27,522 nt of DNA from Rhodospirillaceae bacterium CCH5-H10 (lineage in GTDB: Bacteria; Pseudomonadota; Alphaproteobacteria; Reyranellales; Reyranellaceae), in the NCBI GenBank assembly GCA_001557035.1, contig LSKJ01000755.1, positions 1-27,522 of the forward strand. The letters are read 5' to 3'. Positions 1 to 7,997 of the stretch are shown in pieces (position 1 is the stretch's first letter; the number at the start of each line of letters is the position of its first letter). The position numbers and the translations under genes were made by a program. The notes under the pieces were generated by a model. That model made no database searches. It was not told the DNA's origin and worked only from the letters and a program-made list of their open reading frames with translations.

Positions 1-473
1 TCGCTCGACATGGTGCCGAGGCCCGCGAGGGCCTGCGTGCGCTGCTCGCCGATCCGCCTTTCGGCGGCGACGATGTCGGCACCCAGCCGGTCGCTGACTT
101 CGTGCAGCTTGGCCGAGGTTGCGGCCGCAGCAGCCTCCGATGCGGCACGGATCAGGCCGGAAGCCTGGCCGCGCGCCTCGGCGAGCGCCTTGTCCTGGTC
201 GACCCCCGCCGCGCGAGCGGCGTCGTTGGCCTTCTGGGCCGCGTCGAGGTCCGCCTGGATCTTGTGCTCGCGGCTTTCGATCGTCTTGCCGATCTTCGGC
301 AGGACGGCCTTGGCCATGAGGAAGTACAGAACGGCAAAGCACACCACCAACCAGAAGATCTGGGTGGGGAACCTCGTGAGGTCGAACTGCGGCATGCCGG
401 CCGCCTGCGCGGCAAACGGCAGCCCGATCAGGGCTGCCGCGGCGACCGAAGTCCGGAGTGCCTGAATGGGCAC
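1..473 (-). CDS. atpF': ATP synthase F0 subunit b' (partial, C-terminus outside window)
   Basis: Peripheral-stalk subunit of the F1F0 ATP synthase, anchored in the inner membrane and joining F0 to F1. Translating the minus strand from the GTG at 473 gives a short signal-like hydrophobic leader, then MPQFD and a membrane segment (QIFWLVVCFAVLYFLM), then a long charged and alanine-rich helix (IESREHKIQADLDAAQKAND and onward), typical of b/b'. The MPQFD start right after atpE is characteristic of the b' copy in alphaproteobacteria. The gene begins 8 bases after the atpE stop. The start is uncertain: GTG at 473 includes the leader, while ATG at 395 gives the conventional MPQFD start; neither has a clear ribosome binding site. 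About 157 codons are visible and the 3' end lies beyond position 1. Confidence 0.88.
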   Translation of the reverse strand, partial: MPIQALRTSVAAAALIGLPFAAQAAGMPQFDLTRFPTQIFWLVVCFAVLYFLMAKAVLPKIGKTIESREHKIQADLDAAQKANDAARAAGVDQDKALAEARGQASGLIRAASEAAAAATSAKLHEVSDRLGADIVAAERRIGEQRTQALAGLGTMSS

Positions 474-481
474 GATCGAAC

Positions 482-706
482 TCAGGCGAAGAGGGCGATC
501 AGCGCGACGATCAGCGCGAACAGCGCGATGGCCTCGGTGACGGCGAAGCCGATCCAGATGTTGGCGCCGATTTCGGCCTTCGAGGCCGGGTTGCGCGACA
601 GGGCGGTGATGTAGCTGGCCCAGACGTTGCCCACGCCGATGCCGGCGCCGATCATGCCGATGGCGGCGAGGCCTGCACCGATGAACTTGGCGGCTGAAGC
701 GTCCAT
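482..706 (-). CDS. atpE: ATP synthase F0 subunit c
   Basis: Proteolipid that forms the rotating c-ring of the F1F0 ATP synthase. It has 74 residues, the usual length, in two hydrophobic helices. Helix 1 carries the packing motif GAGIGVG (residues 20-26). The polar loop R38-N39-P40 contacts the F1 central stalk. Helix 2 has the proton-binding carboxylate Glu58 in FAVTEAIALFAL. No extra polar ligands for sodium are evident, so a proton-coupled ring is likely. The ATG at 706 is preceded by an AGGAG-type ribosome binding site. It lies between atpB and atpF' on the same strand, so it is part of one F0 operon. Confidence 0.97.
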   Translation of the reverse strand: MDASAAKFIGAGLAAIGMIGAGIGVGNVWASYITALSRNPASKAEIGANIWIGFAVTEAIALFALIVALIALFA

Positions 707-767
707 TTCTATCTCCTGTTTTCTCTTGGCTTTGACGTGATGGATCGATGGGTACGGGCGCCGCGAC

Positions 768-1496
768 CTAGTGCAGGTGCAGCGCGTCGTTCAGGTAAAT
801 GCAGCAGAGGATGGTGAAGATGTAGGCTTGCAGCAGCGCGACCAGCAGCTCGAGCGCGGTGATCGCGACCAGGACCACCAGCGGCACGACACCGAAGATG
901 CCGAGCGCCACGACGAAGCCCGCCAGCACCTTCAGCAGCACGTGGCCGACCGTCATGTTGGCGAACAGTCGAACCGACAGGCTGATCGGGCGGCTGAGGT
1001 AGGAAACCACCTCGATCGGGATCAGGATCGGCGCGGTGAACAGCGGCGCGCCGTGCGGGAAGAACAGGGAGAAGAAGTGCAGGCCGTGCTTGAACAGGCC
1101 GATCACCGTCACGCCGAGGAACACGACCATCGCCATGAAGAAGGTGACGGCGATCTGCGACGTGAAGGTGTAGCCGTAGGGGAGCATCCCGAGGATGTTG
1201 CCGAACAGCGTGAAGATGAAGAGCGAGAAGATGAACGGGAAGAACTTCTTGCCGGCGCTGCCGACATTGTCCCGGATCATGTTGGCGATGAACTCGTAGA
1301 AGAGTTCGGACATCGCCTGCAGGCGGCCCGGAATCATCGCACCCTTGCCGGCGCCCGCCAGCAGCAGGCCCGAAGAGAGGACCACGGCGCCCATCATGAA
1401 GATGGCGGAGTTGGTGACGGCGATGTGGTGGCCACCGATGGTGAACAGCGGGGCGGTGTAGTCCTGGATAGCAAACTGCTCGAGCGGGCTGGCCAC
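768..1496 (-). CDS. atpB: ATP synthase F0 subunit a
   Basis: Integral membrane stator subunit that provides the two proton half-channels next to the c-ring. It has 242 residues, normal for alphaproteobacteria. The essential arginine is visible as Arg176 in SLSVRLFANM, and the last helices carry Glu216 (ITALELLVALLQAY) and Gln223, partners of the proton path. Several long hydrophobic helices are present, with the family signature around GNILGMLPY (residues 99-107). It lies 18 bases downstream of atpI and about 60 bases upstream of atpE, all on the minus strand, so it is probably co-transcribed from the promoter upstream of atpI. Confidence 0.97.
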   Translation of the reverse strand: MASPLEQFAIQDYTAPLFTIGGHHIAVTNSAIFMMGAVVLSSGLLLAGAGKGAMIPGRLQAMSELFYEFIANMIRDNVGSAGKKFFPFIFSLFIFTLFGNILGMLPYGYTFTSQIAVTFFMAMVVFLGVTVIGLFKHGLHFFSLFFPHGAPLFTAPILIPIEVVSYLSRPISLSVRLFANMTVGHVLLKVLAGFVVALGIFGVVPLVVLVAITALELLVALLQAYIFTILCCIYLNDALHLH

Positions 1497-1513
1497 GTTA
1501 CTCTATCCCCAAA

Positions 1514-1858
1514 TCAGCTCTTCTTCTCATCCTGGGCTGCTTTGCTGCGCCGCTCTTCAGCCTGCGCAACCCGGTAGACGTTCAAGAACGCCGCACCGCA
1601 CCCCAGCACGAACCCCACGATCAACAGCCAGGGCTTCGTGCCCAGCCACCGATCAGCCATCAGGCCGATAAAGGCCCCCGCAACGACGCCCGCCACCAGT
1701 TCGACTGCGATCCGCATGCCGACGCCCAGCTTTTCGCCTCCGGCGCCACGCGTTGCGGGTCCCGACGACCGTCCTGTTCCCGCCTGGTAGGCCTGTCGGA
1801 CACCTTTCAGGCGCCGATCCAGCTCGTCAGGGGTCGATTTCCGATCGTCCTCAGCCAT
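1514..1858 (-). CDS. atpI: AtpI-family F0 assembly protein
   Basis: Small membrane protein encoded first in the F0 operon. AtpI is known in other bacteria to help c-ring assembly or stability and Mg uptake. The predicted 114 residues have a charged N-terminus (about 1-45), two transmembrane helices (about 48-66 and 76-95) joined by the short loop ADRWLGTKPW, and a charged lysine/glutamate tail. I chose the ATG at 1858 because residues upstream of it (an open frame to 1915) are low-complexity and not family-like, and a GGAG element precedes this ATG by about 15 bases. A good promoter lies 75 bases further upstream. Confidence 0.88.
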   Translation of the reverse strand: MAEDDRKSTPDELDRRLKGVRQAYQAGTGRSSGPATRGAGGEKLGVGMRIAVELVAGVVAGAFIGLMADRWLGTKPWLLIVGFVLGCGAAFLNVYRVAQAEERRSKAAQDEKKS

Positions 1859-1932
1859 AACCGGATGCTCCGCTCCGGGCTTTCCACCGCCACCCCATCG
1901 ACGCGATGCGGTCACAATGAAAAACGCGCCGG

Positions 1933-1961
1933 AACCTATGGGCAGGCCCGCAGGGTGTCAA
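1933..1961 (-). promoter_or_regulatory. Sigma70-type promoter of the atpIBEF' operon
   Basis: Read on the minus strand, a perfect -35 box TTGACA (1961-1956) is followed by exactly 17 bases and then TAGGTT (1938-1933) as the -10 box. It points at atpI, whose ATG lies 75 bases downstream of the -10. The 153-base gap between atpI and the next upstream gene (1859-2011) contains nothing else recognisable. This is the best-matching promoter in the window. The assignment is by consensus only. Confidence 0.7.
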
Positions 1962-2011
1962 GCGTACGCGACGATGTGACAAGGCCCTTAAATGCAAGCC
2001 GTTCCGCCGTT

Positions 2012-4201
2012 CTACCGCTTCAGGACGGAGAACCGGGCATCGCCGTCGCGCTCGACCTGCGGGACGAGGTCGACCTCCCAGTCCAGGTACTGGCGCATGG
2101 CCGCCTCGACGTCCTCCTTGAAGTCGTAGGGGCGGTACCAGACGTCGGTCGGCGGATCGGCCATCCGGACGTGGCCGGTTTCGACCTCGAATCCCGCTTC
2201 CCGCCAGGCTTTAATTCCGCCTGTCAAAACATTTACGGGCAGGCCTCCCGTCAGATCGGCGCTTTCGGCCGCGGCCAGCGCGCCGATTTCGGCGTCCGGG
2301 GCCACGACCACGATCCGGGTGATGCCGGCCTGCTTGGCCAGCATTTCAGGCAGGGTGCGTGAGAGATTTGCGCGCACCGCGAACCAGGCGCCCGGGACGT
2401 GGCCGTCGCGATATTTGAGGCTGGTGTCGAGGTCCACCACCAGGGTCGTCGACAGCGCCCTCTGAAGTTCGGCCGCCGACACCGTCGCGACCTTCGGCAC
2501 GGTGAAGCCCGCCGGATAGCGCGGCTCGGCCGTCGTCGTGAGTTCGGAGGCGGCGGGCTTGTGGTCGAGGACGTATGTCTCGTTCCAGCCCATCTGCAGC
2601 AGCCAGTGCGCCGTCATGGTGGCGCGCACGCCGTCATTGTCGTGCAGCACGATGGTGGCGTTGCGGGCGCCGACATACTGGTCGGTCGCCTGAACGAGCT
2701 GGCCGCCCGCGGCATGACGGAAGCCCTTGAGATGGCCCTGCGCGTACTCGGCGGGGTCGCGCACGTCGAGGCGATAGAGCGGTCCGCCCTTCTTCTCGAG
2801 CGCGTCGAGGCCGGCTTTGTCGATCTTCCGGATGCCCATTTTGCCCGCGATGTTCGCCGCGGCGGCCTGAGCGAACTTCGCGGCCTCCGGTCCCTGAGGA
2901 CCGAAGCTCCTGGTCTCGCCGCGCGCCACCTTCAGGCCGGCGAGATGCCAGCCCATCGTACCGTTCTTCAGCGCCATAACCTTGTTGGGCAGGCCGGCGT
3001 TGATCAGCGACTGCGCGCCGATGATCGAGCGGGTGCGGCCGGCGCAATTGACGACGACCAGCGTCTCCGGCCGCGTCACGAAGTCCTTCACGCGATAGAC
3101 GAGCTCGGCGCCGGGGCAGTCGATGCCGCCGGGGATCGACATGTTGGTGAATTCCGGCAGCGGCCGGGAATCGAGGATCACCATGTCGGCCTTGGCATCG
3201 ATCATCTTCTGCACGTCGGCGGCATCGATGCGCGGCGTGTCGTTGCCATGCTCGACGATCTCGCCGAACGCCTTGCTGGGTACGTTGACGCCGGTGAAGA
3301 CCTCATAACCCGCGTCGCGCCACGCTTTCAGGCCACCGGCCATGACCGAGAGATTGGTGTAGCCGAGGCGGCTTAGCGCCGCGGCGGCGCGATTGGCGCG
3401 ACCTGTCTGACCTTCCTCGCCGCTGTCCATCAGCACGATGCGGATGTCCGGATCAGGCAGGAGGGCCAGCGCGCGCGGCTCGAGGCGGGAGAGGGGGAGG
3501 GGCGTCGCGAACAGCGGATGGCCCTGGGTCGAGAACTCGCCTTCCTCGCGCACGTCGAAGAACGCGAAGACCTCGCCCGACTTCAGCATCTCCTTCACCT
3601 GCTGCACCGTGAGCAGCGGCGTCAGGATCTTCGGCTTGGCCATGAAGCGCTTGGCCGCGCCGGTCTTCATGTCGACGGTCAGGCGATTGGGCAGGTGTTC
3701 GAGGCTGAGGCCGTAGAAGTGGAGGTGCAGCGCGTTGCCCGAGCCGACCGGTGTCTCGATGTGATGGAAGTCGTCGGGCAGGAAGGTGATCACGTCGCCG
3801 CGCTTCAGCGTCTTTTCCTTGGCCGGCGCCTCGCGCAACTGCACGACGTTTTCCTGCGCGCCATTGTCGAGCCGTTCGTAGACGACGTTGCGCTCGGCGC
3901 CGTGGACGCCCGCGATGATCGCCCAGGTCGTGTGATTGTGCGGCGGCACTTTCTTGCCGGGGCCGCCGGCCGAGGCATAGAGCGCGAACCGGTTGTCGGG
4001 ATCCTCGCTCAGGCGATAGATGCCGCCGTCGGCGCCCAGCGGAAATTCCTCCTGCGGAAAGAGGTCGGCGCGGCTGGCCAGCGACGAGAGGAGACCGCCG
4101 ATCCTGTCGAGATTGGCAGCCGTCACGCCCGACTTCTCGATGGTGCGGGCCTCGTCGATCAGTCGCCGCACGGCCGCGGCACGCTCTTGATGCAGGTTCA
4201 T
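2012..4201 (-). CDS. Fusion of cysteine-dioxygenase-like cupin with four rhodanese domains
   Basis: A 729-residue protein. Residues 1-190 form a cupin like those of cysteine dioxygenases, with candidate iron ligands His88 and His90 (PPHNH) and a third histidine around 146-147 (DDFHHIET); HLHFYG (159-164) resembles the Ser-His-Tyr strand region. Four rhodanese (sulfurtransferase) domains follow at about 195-305, 322-430, 460-560 and 572-676. Only domain 2 keeps the catalytic cysteine loop (Cys386 in NCAGRTR). The loops of domains 1, 3 and 4 have Asp259, Asp521 and Ala634/Pro635 in that place, so they are probably structural or binding modules. No signal peptide is seen, so it is likely cytoplasmic. 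The start is fixed by GGAGGA just before the ATG at 4201; an open frame continues upstream but overlaps the divergent transglycosylase gene. Substrate unknown: persulfide or thiol oxidation coupled to sulfur transfer is inference. Confidence 0.85.
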   Translation of the reverse strand: MNLHQERAAAVRRLIDEARTIEKSGVTAANLDRIGGLLSSLASRADLFPQEEFPLGADGGIYRLSEDPDNRFALYASAGGPGKKVPPHNHTTWAIIAGVHGAERNVVYERLDNGAQENVVQLREAPAKEKTLKRGDVITFLPDDFHHIETPVGSGNALHLHFYGLSLEHLPNRLTVDMKTGAAKRFMAKPKILTPLLTVQQVKEMLKSGEVFAFFDVREEGEFSTQGHPLFATPLPLSRLEPRALALLPDPDIRIVLMDSGEEGQTGRANRAAAALSRLGYTNLSVMAGGLKAWRDAGYEVFTGVNVPSKAFGEIVEHGNDTPRIDAADVQKMIDAKADMVILDSRPLPEFTNMSIPGGIDCPGAELVYRVKDFVTRPETLVVVNCAGRTRSIIGAQSLINAGLPNKVMALKNGTMGWHLAGLKVARGETRSFGPQGPEAAKFAQAAAANIAGKMGIRKIDKAGLDALEKKGGPLYRLDVRDPAEYAQGHLKGFRHAAGGQLVQATDQYVGARNATIVLHDNDGVRATMTAHWLLQMGWNETYVLDHKPAASELTTTAEPRYPAGFTVPKVATVSAAELQRALSTTLVVDLDTSLKYRDGHVPGAWFAVRANLSRTLPEMLAKQAGITRIVVVAPDAEIGALAAAESADLTGGLPVNVLTGGIKAWREAGFEVETGHVRMADPPTDVWYRPYDFKEDVEAAMRQYLDWEVDLVPQVERDGDARFSVLKR

Positions 4202-4274
4202 TCGGTCCTCCGTTGGGCACAGTATAGGCACAGCGGCCCTTGTCGCCCCAGCATGAGTCAAACTACGGTGCGCC

Positions 4275-6125
4275 ATGCGAACCACCCTATCCGCCGTCCT
4301 GATCGGGGCGGTTGCCCTCGTGGCGGCGCAGGCTTCGGCGCAGACAGCGAAGAAGCCGGTCCAGTCCCAGGCGACCAAGCCTGCCGCGACCAAGGCCGCC
4401 GTGACCCGGCCGGCCGCACGACCCGCGGCCCGTCCCGCCCCGCGCGCGGCGGTCTATGTGCCGCCGCCGCCCGTCGTCGAACTCGACGAGAATGCGGTCG
4501 TCGCCGATCTGCCGACCGTTCTGGACAATGAGACGCGCGACCGTTACCGCCGCATCTTCCAGGCGCAGCAGTCGGGCAACTGGACGCAGGCCGACGAGGA
4601 CATCCGGCAACTTCAGGACAAGACGCTGATGGGCTATGTCGGCGCCCAGCGCCTGCTCAGCCCGAACAACCAGGCGCGCTACGACCAGCTCGCCGCCTGG
4701 CTCCAGGAATACAACGACCATCCCGATGCGCCGGCCATCTACAAGCTGGCGCTGGCGCGTCGCACGCCCGGCGGACCGGAGCTGACGCCGGCCACGTTCG
4801 TGGGCAGCACGCCGGGCTCGCCGAACTTCGCGGCTGCCCGCACCGTGAACGGTGCCGATGCCGGCCAGGCCGCCGAGCTGCGTTCGCGCCTGCAGAGCAT
4901 GGCCGACGATGGCGGCTTCAATGCCGCCTTTGTGCTGCTGGACCGCAAGTCGTCGACGGAGATTCTGGGGCCGCAGGAAGTGGAGTTGTGGCGCGGTCGC
5001 CTGCGCACCCGCCAGCTCGAGGCCGACCCGCAGCGCGGCGTGCAGATCCCGGTCGAGGCCAGCATGCCGCCCGACGCCAACTGGAACGCCGCCATGTCGG
5101 CTTTTACACGCGGCAACATGGCCGAGGCGGCCCGCCGCTTCGAGCTGGTGGCCGATGCCTCGCCCGACCGGGCCTCGTCGTGGACCCTGTCCGCCGGCTC
5201 GTTCTGGGCCGCACGCGCCAACCTGCTCGCCGGCAATCCGCAGAAGTACGCGCCCTATCTCAAGCGCGCGGCGCTGCATGGCCGCACGTTCTACGGGCTC
5301 GTCGCGCAGAAGGCGCTGGGCATGCAGATCCAGCCGGACTTCGAGGTGCCGCCGCTCGACCGTCGCCGGGCCGATCTGCTGCGCAACGACCGCGCGGCCC
5401 GGCGTGCGCTGGCGCTGCTGCAACTCGGCGCCACCACGGCGGCGGAGCGCGAACTGTTCGCCGCGTCGATCGACGCCGATCCGCGCTACATCGAGGCGGT
5501 GATGGCGCTGGCGCAGAAGGCGCAACTGCCCGCGCTTTCGGTCCGCGTCGGCAACGCCAATTGGGACCAGCGCCACAACATCAAGGGCTATGACGGCGGC
5601 ATGTATCCGATCCCGCCGTGGCAGCCGTCGAGCGGCCAGAGCGTCGATCGCTCGCTGGTCTATGCCTTCATGCGCCAGGAATCGGCATTCAATCCCAAGG
5701 CGCGCTCGGTCGTGGGCGCGATGGGGCTGATGCAGCTCATGCCGGCGACGGCGCGCGCCGTCTCGGCGCGCTATGCGCCGGAGACGGCGGGCGCCAATCC
5801 ATGGGAGCCGTCGGTCAACGTGTCGCTCGGCCAGGCCTACATCTCGATGCTGCTGAACGAGACCGACGGCAATCTCGTGCGCACCACCGCCGGCTACAAT
5901 GGTGGCCCGGGCAACGTGATGCGCTGGGACAATTCGCTGAACGCCTCGCAGGATCCGCTGCTCTACATCCAATCGATCCCGCTCCACGAGACGCGCGACT
6001 TCGTGCAGCGCGTACTCACCAACTACTGGATCTACCAGCTTCGCCTCGGCCAGCCGACGCCGTCGCTCGACCAGATCGCCTCGCACGACTGGCCCCGTTA
6101 CATCGCGCAGGATGGAACCCGCTGA
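4275..6125 (+). CDS. slt: Soluble lytic murein transglycosylase (Slt70-like)
   Basis: Cleaves the MurNAc-GlcNAc bond of peptidoglycan in the periplasm, forming 1,6-anhydro ends. The 616-residue product starts with a signal peptide (cut probably after ASA, residue 22), then a proline/alanine-rich linker, then a long helical, TPR-like superhelical region (about 80-430). The C-terminal SLT domain carries catalytic Glu469 in MRQESAFNP, the GLMQLMPATA motif (484-493) and the AGYNGGPGN motif. Length and domain order match Slt70-type enzymes. The ATG at 4275 is chosen because it gives the signal peptide; its ribosome binding site is weak. It is divergent from the rhodanese fusion and ends only 2 bases before the CoA-transferase gene, so these may share a transcript although their functions are not obviously related. 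Confidence 0.93.
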   Translation: MRTTLSAVLIGAVALVAAQASAQTAKKPVQSQATKPAATKAAVTRPAARPAARPAPRAAVYVPPPPVVELDENAVVADLPTVLDNETRDRYRRIFQAQQSGNWTQADEDIRQLQDKTLMGYVGAQRLLSPNNQARYDQLAAWLQEYNDHPDAPAIYKLALARRTPGGPELTPATFVGSTPGSPNFAAARTVNGADAGQAAELRSRLQSMADDGGFNAAFVLLDRKSSTEILGPQEVELWRGRLRTRQLEADPQRGVQIPVEASMPPDANWNAAMSAFTRGNMAEAARRFELVADASPDRASSWTLSAGSFWAARANLLAGNPQKYAPYLKRAALHGRTFYGLVAQKALGMQIQPDFEVPPLDRRRADLLRNDRAARRALALLQLGATTAAERELFAASIDADPRYIEAVMALAQKAQLPALSVRVGNANWDQRHNIKGYDGGMYPIPPWQPSSGQSVDRSLVYAFMRQESAFNPKARSVVGAMGLMQLMPATARAVSARYAPETAGANPWEPSVNVSLGQAYISMLLNETDGNLVRTTAGYNGGPGNVMRWDNSLNASQDPLLYIQSIPLHETRDFVQRVLTNYWIYQLRLGQPTPSLDQIASHDWPRYIAQDGTR

Positions 6126-6127
6126 AC

Positions 6128-7291
6128 ATGTTGCCGCTGGCTGGTGTACGCGTCGTCGAGTTCTGCCAGGTCCTGGCAGGTCCTTATTGTGGAATGCTGC
6201 TGGCCGATCTCGGCGCCGAGGTGATCAAGGTCGAGCCGCCCGAAGGCGACATGATGCGCCAGTGGCCGCCGATCACGGAAGGCCCCGAGGGGGGCTACAG
6301 CGAGAACTTCGCCTCGATCAATCGCAACAAGCGATCGGTCGTGCTTGATCTCAAGGATCCGGCGCAGAAGGCGGCGGCGCGCAAGCTGATCCTCACCGCC
6401 GACGTGGTGCTGGAGAACAACCGGCCGGGCGTGATGGATCGTCTCGGTCTCGGCTACGAATCCTTCCGCGCCGAAAAGCCCGGCCTCGTCTATTGCTCGA
6501 TCTCGGCGTTCGGCCAGAGCGGCCCGCGCTCGGGTGAGGGCGGCTTCGACGTCACCGTCCAGGCGATGAGCGGCATCATGAGCGTGACCGGCGAGCCCGA
6601 CGGTGCGCCGGTGAAGTGCGGCGTGCCGGTTTCCGACGTCGGCACTGGCCTCTATGCCGCGCTTACCATTGTGTCGATCCTGCGCCGCGTCGCGGGCGGC
6701 GGGCCGGGTGCGCATGTCGACGCTTCGATGCTCGGCTGCAGCCTCGGCATGGCCGCGCTCCAGACCAGCGAGTTCTTCGGCACCGGCAACGACCCGAAGA
6801 AGCTGGGCTCGGCCCATCCGCGCAATGCGCCCTACCAGGCCTTCAGGTGCGCCGACGGCCACTTCGTCATCGCCGCCGGCAACAACAAGCTCTGGGAAGC
6901 GGTGACCCAGGTCGTCGGTCGCCCCGACCTGTTCGCCGACCAGCGTTTTGCCACCACGCAGTCACGCGCCGCCAATCAGGTCGCGCTGAAGGACCTGCTC
7001 GAGGTCGAGTTCGCCAGGCAGGGCGTCGATCACTGGCTGGCCGCCTTCGAGAAGGCCGGCGTGCCGCAGGGCCGCATCAATACCTACAGCCAGATCCTGG
7101 CCGACCCGCAGGTCGCGCACATGGGCTGGGTCGAGGAGATGGAACTGCCTTCCGGCGTGAAGACGAGAACCTTCGGGAGTCCGGTCCGCATCTCCGCCAC
7201 CGACATCTCCAAGCGGCGCGACCCGCCGGGTCTCGGCGCCGACACCGAGGCGATTTTCGGAAACACCTTCGAGCGAAAGGCTGCGGAATGA
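6128..7291 (+). CDS. Class III CoA-transferase (CaiB/BaiF family)
   Basis: Transfers CoA between organic acids through an aspartyl-CoA intermediate. The 387-residue product begins with the family signature LAGVRVVEFCQVLAGPYCGM and LADLGAEVIKVEPPEGD, and has RNKRSVVLDLKDP at 67-79. The likely catalytic residue is Asp170 in VSDVGTG, at the position of Asp169 of formyl-CoA transferase. It starts at ATG 6128, 2 bases after slt, and its stop overlaps the start of the next gene by ATGA. That overlap implies translational coupling with the thiol dioxygenase. Known members act on carnitine, formate/oxalate, succinate and 3-sulfinopropionate. Given its neighbours I favour a sulfinate or related acid, but the substrate cannot be read from sequence. 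Confidence 0.93.
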   Translation: MLPLAGVRVVEFCQVLAGPYCGMLLADLGAEVIKVEPPEGDMMRQWPPITEGPEGGYSENFASINRNKRSVVLDLKDPAQKAAARKLILTADVVLENNRPGVMDRLGLGYESFRAEKPGLVYCSISAFGQSGPRSGEGGFDVTVQAMSGIMSVTGEPDGAPVKCGVPVSDVGTGLYAALTIVSILRRVAGGGPGAHVDASMLGCSLGMAALQTSEFFGTGNDPKKLGSAHPRNAPYQAFRCADGHFVIAAGNNKLWEAVTQVVGRPDLFADQRFATTQSRAANQVALKDLLEVEFARQGVDHWLAAFEKAGVPQGRINTYSQILADPQVAHMGWVEEMELPSGVKTRTFGSPVRISATDISKRRDPPGLGADTEAIFGNTFERKAAE

Positions 7292-7911
7292 GTATCGATC
7301 GCCTGCGTCGTTTCATCGGCGACATGACTTCCCTCACCGGCGGCGCCTGGCAGGACAAGGACGAGAACGCCATCGTCGAAGTGGGCGCCAAGCTGCTGGG
7401 CGAACTGTGCAGGCACGACGACTGGCTGCCCGAGCAGGCGGCCAGGGTGCCGGCGCACGGCTATGCGCAGAACCTGCTGTGGTGCGATCCGTTCGAGCGC
7501 TTCTGCGTGGTGAGCTTCGTGTGGGCGCCCAAGGCCAATACCCCGGTGCACGATCACGAGATGTGGGGCCTGGTCGGCATGCTGCGCGGCTCGGAAACCT
7601 CGCTCGCCTTCACGCGCGATCCCGAGACCGGCGTGCTGGTGCCCGGCGCGCTCACCAAACTGGAGCCGGGTGACGTCGAGGCGCTGGTGCCCGCGCCGCG
7701 CAACCCGGCGGGCGACATCCATCAGGTGACGAACGCGTTCGACGATCGCGGCTCGATCAGCATCCACGTCTATGGCGGTAACATCGGCGCGGTGCGTCGT
7801 CACACCTACGACGTGAAGACGGGCCAGCCGAACCTGTTCGTGTCGGGCTACACCAACCGCGAACAGCCCAATATCTGGGACCGATCGGCCGAGGTGCGCG
7901 CCGCGTCGTAG
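7288..7911 (+). CDS. Thiol dioxygenase, Gln-type (3-mercaptopropionate dioxygenase-like)
   Basis: Non-heme iron cupin of the cysteine dioxygenase family, which adds O2 to a thiol to give a sulfinate. In its 207 residues the iron ligands are His88 and His90 (TPVHDH) and His145 (DIHQV), and the Ser-His-Tyr triad is Ser158-His160-Tyr162 (SIHVY). In place of the substrate-binding arginine of mammalian cysteine dioxygenase it has Gln61 (YAQNLL), and it carries arginines in GAVRRH (170-171). Both features mark the bacterial Gln-type enzymes that act on 3-mercaptopropionate. The ATG at 7288 overlaps the CoA-transferase stop by 4 bases. An 86-base gap separates it from tctC. Family is confident; the preferred substrate is inferred from motif memory, not alignment. 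Confidence 0.9.
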   Translation: MSIDRLRRFIGDMTSLTGGAWQDKDENAIVEVGAKLLGELCRHDDWLPEQAARVPAHGYAQNLLWCDPFERFCVVSFVWAPKANTPVHDHEMWGLVGMLRGSETSLAFTRDPETGVLVPGALTKLEPGDVEALVPAPRNPAGDIHQVTNAFDDRGSISIHVYGGNIGAVRRHTYDVKTGQPNLFVSGYTNREQPNIWDRSAEVRAAS

Positions 7912-7997
7912 CGGTTCGCGTACCGGCACGCCTCCCTTGACCAGTCGAGCGCCCGGCAAGCACTGTCTCCCGACACGAAAACAGGGAAGGAAGACAG

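Noticed and set aside
2399..3376. 325-codon open frame opposite the rhodanese fusion
   Set aside because: Shadow of the rhodanese repeats; no domain recognised.
4221..4226. TATACT on the minus strand as a -10 box for the cupin-rhodanese gene
   Set aside because: No -35 at 16-18 bases; the TTGACT upstream is 29 bases away. Left as unproven.
4255..4259. Isolated GANTC sites upstream of slt (and at 11571-11575, 24050-24054)
   Set aside because: Single sites occur by chance about once per 256 bases; unlike the ccrM cluster they give no signal.
4287..6086. 599-codon open frame on the minus strand opposite the transglycosylase gene
   Set aside because: Arg/Ala/His-rich composition typical of an antisense shadow; slt on the plus strand has a full set of family motifs.
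7912..7935. Small GC-rich hairpin (CGGT/ACCG) after the thiol dioxygenase as a terminator
   Set aside because: Only a 4-bp stem with no T run; too weak to call.
7937..7962. TTGACC upstream of tctC as a promoter
   Set aside because: No acceptable -10 at 17 bases, so tctCBA may be read from upstream instead.
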